From Stereocaulon alpinum (lineage: Eukaryota > Ascomycota > Lecanoromycetes > Lecanorales > Stereocaulaceae), in assembly GCA_018257865.1 (NCBI GenBank), contig JAEUBA010000056.1, positions 62,001 through 126,000 on the forward strand: a DNA stretch of 64,000 nt, given 5' to 3'. The stretch's first letter is position 1. Every line of letters begins with the position of its first letter. This document shows positions 1-10,622 of the stretch, piece after piece. The translations under genes and the position numbers were made by a program. The notes beneath the pieces are model-generated. The model was not told the origin of the DNA, did not search any database, and worked only from the letters and a program-made list of their open reading frames with translations.

Positions 1-175
1 TCACGATACCATCCTGCATGCTCTTTACGAACCTCGTACAACGCCGTCGCCGTCACAGATTGAGAAAAGTAGGCCTATAGAATACATATAGCGGGAATTG
101 TAGATGGAAAGATATCATGCCAAATGTACACCCTCCAAAAAAAACCCCCCCAAACCCTCCACGTAACCATAACAA

Positions 176-2586
176 TCAAACAGCCACCCCCCTCCTCTTC
201 CCCCAAATCCCCTTCAACCCCTTCGTAGTACCCACTCGCCCATCATCCCTCCCCCTCCCGCTCCTATCTCCATCTCCAAGAAACTGCCTATCCCGCCCCT
301 TGTTAACCTGCATCGGTCTCGGATAAACAGCCGCATCGACCTCCTTTTGATAGCTTGGTCCGCGAATCATAGGCGGTGGTGGTTTGTGGAGTTTGCTTTC
401 TCTGTCTCTGTCTCTGTCGCGGCGAGAGGTGGTGGAGGCGTTGCTGTTGCCGCGGGCGCGGTGGGGCAGGGAGGAGGGGGGGTCTTGGGGTTGGTTTTGT
501 TGTTGTTGTTGTTGGCGGGATTGGGAACGGGTTTTGGGGTTTTTAAGGGAGGTTTTGGAGGTTTCGGAGTCGGTGCGTTGTTGGTGGATGAGGTGTTTTT
601 CGGGGGAATTGTTGGAGGAGTCGCGGAGGTGGGTTTGGGAGTGGGAGGCTGAGGGTTGGATTTGTGAGTCGCGGTAGCGGTGGAGGGTGCGTTCCATGCT
701 TGAGTTGCGGAGGATGGGGGCGGAGATGGATTCTTTTTTTACGTGGCCTGGTTGTTGGTGTGGTTGATAGGGGGCGGGATAGGAGGCGTCTGGTCTTGGT
801 GTTTTCTCTTTCTTGCGGCCGCGTGTACCGGCTTTCATTAGTTGCCCGATATGGGTTTTTGTTTCTCTGTATTGGTCTAGGCCTGGTAGTGCTGGTAAAG
901 GGCGGTTGAGGTTGGGTTCGCCGTTCTTTCGTAGTTTGTTCGGTTGATCGCCTTCAGGTCTTGCGCTGCGGAAAGAACTCCAACTACCTCGTCGTCGCAG
1001 GCCTCCTCCCTTCCACCAGCCATTGCCGCTATGTCTGCTCATGCTACTACTTCGCGATTCCGATCTGGACATGCCAGATGCGGAGGACCTGCCTGAACGC
1101 ATGCTGTCTTGGCTTGCGCGAGGTCGCAGATAATTGTTGATGCTGCTCGTGATGCTTCCTGCTAGGCTACCTGCTCTACTCAAGGGTCGATCATCTTCAG
1201 TGTCGCTATCCTGTCTTGACTTTCTCGATCTCTTGGATGCTCGACTTGTATTTCTTGCTGCTCGTCCACTCTTTTGGTATTTCTCTTCTGCTATTCGCAA
1301 AGCGATTTTATGGGCCTCCCATGCTTTTGCTTGAGGAGAGAGCTCCTCTTCTTGAGATGATGAGTTATTTGACGGGCGTCTCATATATTCCATTCTCTTA
1401 TCTTCACCAGGCGTGATGATTGCCGAGGTCATTGCTGTAGATGTTGGACGGCCGTGGTTATCGTACTCGGTATTCGACCGCGTAGTTGACTTGCTAGATC
1501 CTTCCGACTGCTCGCTGTAATCCATACGCGTTCCTGAAGAAGACTCTGGTCGAACATTCTCAGCGTCACGGTTTGCTCGGAAAGCAGGGTGATCCGCATC
1601 CTTGGGCCTCGACCGAGAATTCTGTACAATGGTCGCATGGACTGGGGGGAGGTATTCTACCGCAGTAGCGCTTCTCGTCTGTGAACGACTCTTAGGGCTG
1701 GCAGAGTCTACTTCTTTACGCTTGCCCAGTGCCTTGCTAGACATCTTTGTGTGCGTAGGCTCGATAGGTTCCATCTTAGGGCTATAGGTATCTGATGGTT
1801 GTCGTTTGCCGGCCAAGAGGTCAAAATTTGCAGGAACGTGTACTTGTTTGGGAACGTAGGTCTGCGGCTCAGGGTTAGGCCCGAACAAGGGACCATTCTC
1901 TGTGGGCCGGCGTGCGGAGTGTCGTTGGGGTTGCACCTTCCCAGACTGGTCCTTCTGCGGGTCTTCTCTTCGGAGCATCGCCGACTTGCCCATTCGGATA
2001 TCTGCCTGTTGTGCTGCGACCTTCCGCCGCTCTGGTTGTGCTCCTCTTGCTATTAGCCTTCGCGCCTCGTCTTCAGCTTTCCGAGCAGTAGCCTTTTGTT
2101 CTTTCTCACTTAGTCGAGGTTCCGGTCGAGGTCCTGGTTTCGGCGGCATCACCTCTACTCTCGCCTTGACCTCCGTTGCACGTATCTGAGGCACATTTCT
2201 TGCTTTCTTCTGCTCCTCGAACTTCTTCCTCAGGATCTCACCGTGTTCGGGCTCTTCGTCTGGGTCTGGAGGGTTAGTCTCGTTGACAATAATAGCGCAA
2301 GCTTCTCTCAGGTCGGATATGAGTGAGGTGTTCAGGACTGGGCGCTCCATCTCGGATTCTGTGGGACTGTAGGGAGGAGAGGTATCAACGTCGTAGTCTG
2401 CATCAAACTCGACTACCGGTGAGGCTGGCTTCTTTAGATGAATTAGCTGTGGTCCATGCTTTCTGGTATGCCTAACAATAGACCGCTCAAACACTTTGGC
2501 ACGTTGGAAGCAGGACGAGGGGGCCGTGGCAGGGTTCTTACCAGTCGCAGGGAAGACAAGGAGAATTTCTTCTTAGTGAGTCCCAT
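176..2586 (-). CDS. Large disordered Ser/Arg-rich protein, function unknown
   Basis: Two exons give 784 aa: 2586..2542 and 2485..176, with a 56-nt intron (2486..2541, donor GTAAGA). The first exon encodes MGLTKKKFSLSSLRL and splices in phase to RSIVRHTRKHGPQ; the long frame otherwise has only a GTG upstream, so the ATG at 2586 is preferred. The protein is low complexity: an acidic N-terminus, a short charged helix (RKKFEEQKKARN), many Ser/Arg clusters, a Trp/Gly patch (GNGWWKGGGLRRRGSW), a run of six Gln near the C-terminus and a basic tail (GIWGKRRGVAV). No enzymatic domain or membrane segment is visible. It looks like the large disordered proteins conserved among filamentous ascomycetes; I do not recognise a function. 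The gene is clear; the intron acceptor is the least certain part because the branch site is weak. Confidence 0.8.
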
Positions 2587-4213
2587 GGTGACGGTATTGG
2601 GGGCTGAGAGGTGTTTGGATGTCTCGAGCAATGGGAGATGGAGCTCACTGGGCCCGTCGCGGGGGTTCCGCGTCGCAAATATGGGCCGTGAAGAAAAGCA
2701 AAGGTGGAGCGAAACGGCTAGTTTCTATGGTATGAAGCTGGCCCAAGAATCCTGCGAATTAAAATTGCACTAGTGAGTCGCAAATTGTCAATTGGCTTGG
2801 GATCATCAAGGTTTTACAATAAAATGTACGGAGTAGCGCATTAAACATGATTAAGAGGAGGAGGAGTAGAAGGTGTCAATCGTGTGACAGGCACCACAAT
2901 CTCTCCACTGTACATTTGCCGGTACTTGGTACAAAGTATACAAAGTAGGCAGGAGTAGCACTGTAGCACTGTAGCACATCGGACGATGGGCGTTCCAGCT
3001 AAAAGGCATGACCAATGAAAAGGGGCAAGATGAAGAGATTGTGGTGATTTAAGGTCGAGCCCGTTGTTTGGCGCGCTTTAAGCTGTTTAGGGTTCCATCA
3101 AACATCCCGGCGCGCATGTTGTCGGATCTTCCTGCCGAGGTTTGGCCTGCGCCTGACTCCCTGACTGGCCCTGTAACCTGTCATCTTTTACCCTTCCACA
3201 CGCCAAGATCTGCACCCTGCGAGTGATGTTGTGGGGCAAGGCAGATTTTGCCAATCTCATAATATAGCAGCTTTCGACTGTAGGAGACTGAGGTATGTTC
3301 ACATCCGATAGGTGTGATTATGATTGAACAACGTCTGTCATGCTACGACGTCGTTGGTGGTCGAGTCATTACACAAAAACGAGGTTCATCAATGGCTCAG
3401 GCTTATTGCCCTAAGCGAAGGAAACATCTTCTTGCCAATAATACTTATCTGATTCCCCACCATCTCATCTGACTTGAAGTTGAGCACACGTCATTGCTTA
3501 CAAGTCTTACTATATCTTCCTCTCAAATATAGATGATTCTACTCTGCATCGGCTCTTCCTTCAACACCTTCTCCCCCGAACTGATGGCCCCGTAAAGCCT
3601 CCTTTGCAACACTCACGGTCGCTAACAACAGTGATGGTATCATCAGCGAGAGAAGAGAAGCCAGGGCTGCCTCTAGAATCAACAAGTTTCGATTGATATA
3701 ACTTCGACCGGTGTAACATTGTGAATCCCAAGGATGGCATGCCAAGGAACGTGAAGTTGTGGGACGCCGAGCCCAACATTCCCGATGACCTCGCATTGGC
3801 TTAGTCGAGGCAAGAGAGGGTCCGACATGGAGCAAGTAGAGGCGATGCGAGGGGCGTCCGATGATCCAAGTGGCACCACTCTCGTCCATGGACGACAGCG
3901 GACTGGAAAGCCGATACTGGCTGTAACACAAGCGATGATCGCCTCTTGGTCAAGGTAAAAAGTACTGGTGTACGCTCCCGGAAAACAGAACAAGAGGTTA
4001 ATTCATATTTTCGAAGGCTTGATCGGTCTTCTACCTGCATACCGGTTATTCAAGATTTAATGGGCTTTTCATGGTCTGAAATGGACGACAGCAGGAGCAA
4101 AAACGGAGCCCACATATACCACAATGATTGGCAAACTGCACTCACCTGTATGCAAACAGCCGTCTCATGTCGAGAACCCTATTGATTGAACATAGCACCT
4201 CACTGGCCACGGT
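2587..4213. other. Gene-free interval
   Basis: Open frames here are short, overlap on both strands and show no conserved motif. There is an 8-bp tandem run (tagcactg, nearly three copies) at about 2956-2977. No RNA gene was seen. The left part should hold the promoter of the leftward gene starting at 2586. Confidence 0.5.
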
Positions 4214-4891
4214 ATGGCGGAGACGCTAATAGCAGATGTAGAGACTTTGAACCAACCAGATGATCAACCTAAAATCCAAGACAGCGGTCGCAACTATTGG
4301 GGACTTCAGTCTCTCATTGAGTCGCGACAAATGCATATGTGGAACAATAACGAGGCCGGCGCCCCGGTTAAGGAAGCAGCACACTTTCACACCATGTGCA
4401 TGAATGTTTTCCACTATATCCTCGCTGAGGCCCACGTCGTCGTCGCCGCTTGCTACAGCGCCGCTGTTGACGACCTGTGTCATAAATTCGAGTCCACCAT
4501 GGTCGTTGTCGATGACTGTAACCTGGCATTGAATCTCGAGACTTACATTCCTTCAACCATGTATGAGGACGTACGCATTCGACCCTCATTAGGAATCAGG
4601 AAGCATTGCTATTCCCGGCTGGCGATCCGAATGATTTGTACACTTTCGGCGTCTTTCTTGGAGCTGATGCTTCAGCTAGAGGTACCCGTGCACGAGCTAA
4701 AGGTAGAGTATCTTGAGCGAGACGCTTGGGATGATGAGGAAGATCAGTATGATGACCCGACTGAGAAAGATGGCGAACTTGGCTTAGCAATGGGAGATAC
4801 CGAGGAAACAGGCGAAAAGACGTGCGCACGTAACAAGCCATATTCCTGTGGATCAAAGAAGAAATACAAAAAGTGCTGCGGTAAATACTAA
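4214..4891 (+). CDS. Short protein with C-terminal SEC-C zinc motif
   Basis: A 225-aa intronless frame. The last 20 residues (RNKPYSCGSKKKYKKCCGKY) match the SEC-C motif, whose consensus is RNxPCPCGSGKKYKKCCG; the motif binds zinc in bacterial SecA and in many other proteins. Here the first Cys of the consensus is Tyr and one Gly is Lys; a Cys three residues before the Arg could substitute. The rest is a helical N-terminal region without a recognised domain, then an acidic linker (DAWDDEEDQYDDPTEKD). It could be the 3' exon of a longer, partly decayed gene, since fungal SEC-C proteins are often larger, but I could not connect an upstream exon. The motif is clear; the gene model and function are uncertain. 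Confidence 0.5.
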   Translation: MAETLIADVETLNQPDDQPKIQDSGRNYWGLQSLIESRQMHMWNNNEAGAPVKEAAHFHTMCMNVFHYILAEAHVVVAACYSAAVDDLCHKFESTMVVVDDCNLALNLETYIPSTMYEDVRIRPSLGIRKHCYSRLAIRMICTLSASFLELMLQLEVPVHELKVEYLERDAWDDEEDQYDDPTEKDGELGLAMGDTEETGEKTCARNKPYSCGSKKKYKKCCGKY

Positions 4892-6041
4892 GAATTATTC
4901 GCTGCTTGACATAATCAAGCAGATGATAGCCCGGTCCGTCTTTCGAAGCTCTCATAAGGACTCAAAAAGGTCCTCCTGATATGGCACAGCGAAGCATATC
5001 TCCTGACTTGCGCTGGTAGATTCCAAGTTTGGACAATGTAGAAGGATTTGAGAACTTGCTGTGACTCGCTTACACAGACCATCGCTCCCAGCTGAGGATC
5101 ACATTGCCGATATTCAGGGATGATATGTGAAGGCAGTATGTCTAAACGAAGACAAGACAGACAAAGCAGCATAGAGACCAACGTATCGACGACAGTTCCA
5201 GGCTTCTGCAAAGCGCAAACGTTCTACTATACCCATTATTCTTCACGGCCTTACTCTCCCTTCCGTTACTCGCAATCCCACCTTCAGGATCAGTAGCAAC
5301 CCCACCTGAACAACGAAGATATCTTCGCTAGTACGTAGAGAACATGTGGCTTACGCGTATCTTTAGAGACTAACGATTGACTTCAGCTTAGCACCTCGCT
5401 TAGACACAAGGATCCTAACATCCTACATCGGTCCTCAGCAACTACTCCGTACATAGTAGCTGAACCATGACTGCTTTTCGCAACTCACCGCTTCTAAATT
5501 CATAGGTCACCGGTCTGCAGATCCTGAGATCACAACGATCGGTTCTCGACTAGTTGGACTGTTATATTCCTATGCTGAATTAGTCGTAAGACATTTGCTG
5601 AGTACGCTTGCATTTCAACTGTGAATAATCTTTGCAAAGAAAATCTGTGACCGGGCTCATCAGGTGAGCCCTATCAGTACCCAAGATCTACCACGTCTAA
5701 AGCAAGCAGCAGAGATATTGGTGGGACGTAGTATTATCTTTGGGGGTTCCCTAGCGGGCTTTAAGCTACCTAAGCAGGGATAGCAATTGCCGCTGGACCC
5801 GATGCCAAGACTTCATGCTGAAATGCGGGCCAATCTATATGAATGCATGCGCCACGTTGGAATGCGGAAATAAGGTAGCGATGGTGGTGTATCTGTCTTC
5901 AGATCGGCATTATTCCATATCATGGCTTTCTAATCAAATACCCATTTTCCCTTTGTCCCTATCAATTCTCGGCAGTCTTGAATCTGCTTGTCTTCTTGCC
6001 CAGTCCCTCCGGCGCGCTGACCTCGGGCCAGCTCTTTCCTG
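4892..6041. other. Gene-free interval upstream of the BOR1-like gene
   Basis: No conserved coding frame is seen. The right end should carry the promoter of the transporter starting at 6042; no decisive element could be picked out by eye. Confidence 0.45.
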
Positions 6042-7951
6042 ATGCGTATTCCCAAGTCAATACGGCCTTTTCGCCTTCTCCATGAGGACATTCGGAATAT
6101 CCGTAGAAGATACGTGTCTGACTGGACAGTCTTCAATCAGCTCATCTTAGCTTCCGCGGTCTACGTCTTCTTTACCAATTTGCTGCCTGGGATTACATTT
6201 GCGAGCGATCTGTATGTCTTGACAGGGAAGTCATGGGGTACCATAGAGGTGGTCTTCAGTACCGGCCTCTGTGGGGTCATCTTCAGTTTGTAAGTCGAGC
6301 AATGCTATCTGGTGCGTACGGCTTTGATTCAATGACGTAACGGTCCATGCTGAGTCCTCTACTTATCCAATGTCCTTCATTCTTTACCACTGCTATATTA
6401 TGTTTTCAGACGAGCTCCCTTACTCACGGTGTCTTCTATAGATTTTCAATTCAGCCTCTTACGATTCTCGGAGTCACTGGGCCTTTCTCAGTTCTTGCCG
6501 AGAACATTTACTCACTATGCATCGGGTCATTTCATGTCAGTTGAATAGGCAGATCTCTTTTCGTGGAATATGTCTCTGATAAGAATTTTAACGCAGATTC
6601 CATTCCTTCCATTCATGGCATGGTCTCTGATCCATGCTGGATGGATGCATTACATCCTTGCCATCATCAACGCTCATGACTGGACAATGAGATACGTGAC
6701 AACCTTCTCAACTGAGATTTTCTCACTCTTGAACAGCATCATCTATTTCCATAAAGCGGTTCAGGAACTGCAAAGAGCCCATGCTGCCTTGTCCTTTGCG
6801 GCGTTTCTCTATGCCATCATTGGTGCTATTGGAACCATGCTCGTTGCGATCTTCCTCTCATCGGCGGAGAGCTGGAAGCCATTGTTCCACAGATATGTCC
6901 GGATGGGGCTTGCCGAGTATGCCGCCGCAATCAGCATAGTGATATTTATCGGCATGCCACATGTTGGCGAGTTGGCTTCCCTAGACCGAGAGACATTGCA
7001 AGTCAGCAGCCACGCCTTTAGGCCGAGCAGCCCTGACCGCTCAGTTTTCTTTGTTCAATTCTGGCATTTGCCAGTCACTTGGATATTCGCCGCTATCATA
7101 CCTGGGCTGATTATCACTATTCTTTTCTTCTTTGATCATGAAGTCAGTAGTATCATATGTACCATTGATCGATATGGTACGCGGAAGCCGGGTGGCTTCG
7201 CCTGGGATATCGTTCTACTTGGTACCACAACTGCTCTTTGTGGGATCTTGGGTATTCCTCCAGCGAATGGGCTTCTACCTCAAGCACCATTGCATTCCGA
7301 AAGTCTTCTTCACACCGAGAAAGAGGAAGTGCGAGTAGTAGTAGGTGACGAAGACAAGATTGAAGTCCGTGAGGTCAGAAGAGTTTACGAGCAGAGATGG
7401 AGCGCTTTTCTGCACGCTGGAGCTATATTAGTTTTTATCAGCCCACCCTTTCAGCTCATCTTAGGTCTCACACCCACGAGTGTACTGGCAGGACTGTTCT
7501 TGTTTATGGGCGAACAAAGTCTTTCGGTCAAGTACGTACCCAAACCATCACATTAGAGACAACCTTGACTGACTTTATTCTAAGCCCAATTCTCTACCGC
7601 TTCTTTTACCTCCTGACGCCTCCATCCGAGCTACCAGAACTGCCAAAAGCGGTCAAGAATTACCAGGGTATCCATGTGTTTACCATCGTCCAGATTGTGA
7701 TGACCGTTGTCATCTTCATCGTGACTCTGACCAAAGCAGCCCCTGCATTTCCTGTGATCATTATCGCACTAGTCCCTATAAGATTGCTGGTGATGAACAG
7801 GATATGGAACAGGGAAACTCTGAGATTTGTGGACGCATGGGCTTGCAGGGATGGGACGCCAGAGGATGACGAAGACAAGTTGGCGGCTGCCCCGGACGAT
7901 TCCGTGTCCTCGCCTGGTATCCAGCAACAAGAGAAGCTTGTAGCAGCATGA
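6042..7951 (+). CDS. BOR1-type borate/bicarbonate anion transporter
   Basis: Four exons, 6042..6289, 6442..6535, 6597..7531 and 7585..7951, encode 547 aa. Introns are 152, 61 and 53 nt, and all join conserved blocks in phase. The protein is a multi-span membrane carrier of the HCO3-/band 3 (SLC4) family that includes yeast Bor1, the plasma-membrane boron exporter. Visible family blocks are SDWTVFNQ and FTNLLPGITFASDLY near the N-terminus, FSIQPLTILGVTGPFSVLAE (about residues 83-102), IPFLPFMAWSLIHAGWMHY, AIINAHDWTMRYVTTFS, VPGL-like helices with FFFDHEVSSIIC, and GIPPANGLLPQAPLHSESL. The length is normal for fungal Bor1-like proteins. The ATG at 6042 gives a short cytosolic tail ending in RRRYVSDWT, as expected. 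Substrate (borate or bicarbonate) cannot be told from sequence. It probably sits in the plasma or vacuolar membrane. Confidence 0.92.
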
Positions 7952-8418
7952 AGCGCTGGATTGGCTTGCTAGATGCAGTCCTACGCGTCTCTCCGTCCTG
8001 TCCATGGCCACCCGGCGGACTCTAAAGTCTAGGTTGCCCAACCCAGTCAAAGATGCTGTGGGTTTAAATAATGAGCTGCGAGCCAAGATCGATTCGATTC
8101 TGAAGCGATCACTGTGTAAAGAGGCAAGCTTGTTCAATAGCCAAATCAAGCGCAGTCCGCATATTTTGCTGACATACATCGAGATAGTCCAATCGCCATT
8201 ATCTGCATTCACGAGATGCGGTGTTTGTTATGTTTTCACCCATGATGCCAATGATTTGATGGTCGATGATCGATGAGATTGGCTCTCCAGATGTTTACCA
8301 CTATGAGTCAAAGCCGCTGGCCATTTCGCTCGCCGACACCGCAACCATTCCTCGTTATAAAGAGGACTTTCCTCTGGATAGATCAATTACTTCTTTAATC
8401 ATCATATCTGATCCTGGA
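7952..8418. other. Interval between transporter and pseudogene
   Basis: A 90-codon frame at 8004 has no recognisable motif. The pseudogene's frame is open upstream to 8266, but homology-like sequence only begins around 8419. Confidence 0.4.
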
Positions 8419-9741
8419 ATGGCCTCAGAACTAGGTGGGATCGGTACCCTATTGAGGCTATCCGCAGAAGTTCGCAATAAGATCTATCGTTACCTACTTT
8501 CAACTGAGTACACCAATTACACAGCAGATTCCACATCGCTACGTGACTGTACAACGCTTATGGCCTAGACATAGCTACGACTACTCTGTCAACATCCTGT
8601 TCACCAGTAAAGTAATCTATAATGAAAGCTTCAGCTGTTTTATACGAGGAAAATTCTATCGTATCGATTAGTACTAGAATACCAGGGAATCTAGAAATGC
8701 TTTGTACTGCTGTCGGAATACCTCTACGGAGATACTTAGGCCCAAGGCGTGAGACCCACCTTCATTGCACGATGTGGCTGGACTACCAAATGAATTCCAT
8801 GGACGGGGGCCGCAGGTTTATAATGGAAACGCCTTTGTATTACAGGATTGCCGGAGATGATGTTGCACTTCTTTGCGAAGGGCCATTGCTTACCGACATG
8901 GCTTTGGGTATGCAGGATCTACAACATACAATACTCAAGATCAAACTTTACGAGCACTGCGGAGCTTCCATTAATTTTCGCACAGAGTCACCTCACCGCA
9001 GACTTTTACATCATTTCACCAGGCTCACAGCATTGAGTCTTTTGAGCTCGAATCGCCGGGGACAGAGCGGTATGAGTACATTCAGCAAGTCATTGATAGT
9101 GATGCTGCGGACCCGCCCAGCATTGACGCCGTTCTCGCTGATATCATGGCTACTAAGAGGGAAGCGAAGTTGCTCTCTCGTAGCGAGAACCATGCCAAAG
9201 CCGTGGAGAAGTATCAACAAGCGCTCAAAGAACTATGGTTCGATAACGGCAGGTTCGAACGCAACAAAAGCCCGTCAAAAGGGATGAATACCGGACAGAG
9301 CTACGCTGCGATTGCTAAACGCCTGAACTTCAAGTTTCACTGCAAACTTGTCGACTTACATCTCATACTTCACAAGGGGAAAGACGCCTATTGCTGGGCA
9401 GCCCGCGCGTTAGGGCCCCTGTTCCACTATCCTGGCTCTGATGTGGAGATAAATAATCTGCGGGCTAGACTACGCGTCCTAAAGACTAGGGCCGAATACG
9501 AGATGAACGAAAGACGGTAGCGTATGGTCGAGCTTGAGAAAGGGTCAAAATAGTGGAAGAGCAACGGCGACTTAGGGCAGCGGCCCAGAGTGAGAGTTTA
9601 AGGGTGTTCTTGTGGGATGTTTACTATGAGTCGGATGATATAGACGATATCTTGCAGTATTTGGATCGTTATTTGGAGTATGGATGTCATTCATCATATG
9701 TGGATAGACCAGTTCACCAGAATCTTGCATGGTTACCGTAG
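8419..9741 (+). pseudogene. Broken F-box-like/TPR-like fungal gene
   Basis: The start (MASELGGIGTLLRLSAEVRN, then KIYRYLLSTEYT) is the F-box-like opening common in Pezizomycotina accessory proteins. Coding continues but changes frame: WPRHSYDYSVNILFTSKVIY is in another frame from about 8561; an extra A near 8635 shifts to ASAVLYEENSIVSISTRIPG; another shift near 9035 leads to ESFELESPGTERYEYIQQVI and a TPR-like helix (REAKLLSRSENHAKAVEKYQ, about 9158). TAG stops at 9518-9520 and 9551-9553 separate the tail (VEEQRRLRAAAQSESLRVFL). None of the frame changes has a plausible intron around it. The intact ancestor was probably a nuclear or cytosolic protein of unknown function. The lesions are visible in the sequence; the family assignment rests on the opening motif. 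Confidence 0.7.
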
Positions 9742-10622
9742 GAATTGGCTGCATACTGGCAGGAGGTCCGTCGTTGCCGACTTGGTGTCACGGAGCTTTT
9801 GACAATAGCTATGAACTCGATACACATATCTTTTCCGTCGAAACTCGTAAGGTACACCTATCGGAACTGTGCTCACGTTCCCCTCTCACAGAACAAGATC
9901 ATATTCATTTCCATCTCCATGTTACTAACCCGATCTCACATTAGCCACATTATCGCCAAGAAAAATTCATGTTTCCCAAAGAAGGCTCCCCAGAAAGGGA
10001 GGGCCTGGAGTTTTCCCCCGGCAGGCCCCTAGTTAGGTGCTTATCATGCTCCTAGGGCTCGCTTAGGGTGTTCGCTTAGACGGCTTCTGCAGGGAAAACC
10101 ATGAGCTTTTTCTTGGCGACAATGAGGAGCTACTGTGGCTAAGGAAAGAGCAACTGCAGGTTGCTTAGATAAGTACTGACTCTTCACCCATCACCTCCTT
10201 CCCAACTCTTTCATACCTATTTCACGTCCAAGGTTCATGGAATTCTCCTGACTCAGCTAATGGTCAAGCTCTATTTCTAGCTACCTTTGGTTCCATAAGT
10301 ATGTCTGAACCTAGTCTGCTTTGAATAGATGCGGGCTGTGTAGCCTAACCACCCGCGGCCTTGCGCTGCGAATTGTTCCAGTGCAACGTAGCACAAGCAA
10401 ACTATAGCATTGCCTAAGTCCCTATTCTCCTCGGTATGCTACATCTTACAACCGTTGGCCGCTGGTCTTATACTTGGGAGATGGAGGCTTCGCTCTCAAG
10501 GTGTACCTGCTTACGGTCAACATTGTCTCAGTAATCACCTCGACTTATTGCGTCATTGATAGCCTACTATACGTTCTAGTATCATCTATTGATCTCAAGG
10601 TCATCTCAAGCTAGGAAGCAGA
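9742..10622. other. Intergenic interval containing an inverted-repeat element
   Basis: The only structured item is the 202-bp inverted repeat at 9941-10142, listed separately. The rest should include the HET gene's promoter and leader. Confidence 0.4.
9941..10142. mobile_element. MITE-like imperfect palindrome, about 202 bp
   Basis: The ends are a perfect 9-bp inverted repeat (ttagccaca ... tgtggctaa). Inside, the complementarity continues with gaps: cgccaagaaaaa on the left pairs with tttttcttggcg on the right, then tcatg...ttccc and aagaaggc/agaagcc, then a GC-rich centre (gggagggcctgg, ggcaggccc). The element carries no open frame. Length, end symmetry and lack of coding capacity fit a miniature inverted-repeat transposable element. 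I could not define a target-site duplication, and no second copy stands out in this window. Confidence 0.5.

Noticed and set aside
347..909. Overlapping plus-strand frames rich in Val, Gly and Leu
   Set aside because: They are antisense to the Ser/Arg/Gln-rich coding region of the leftward gene.
7769..8212. A 147-codon minus-strand frame
   Set aside because: It is antisense to the last exon of the transporter gene and its 3' flank, with no motif.
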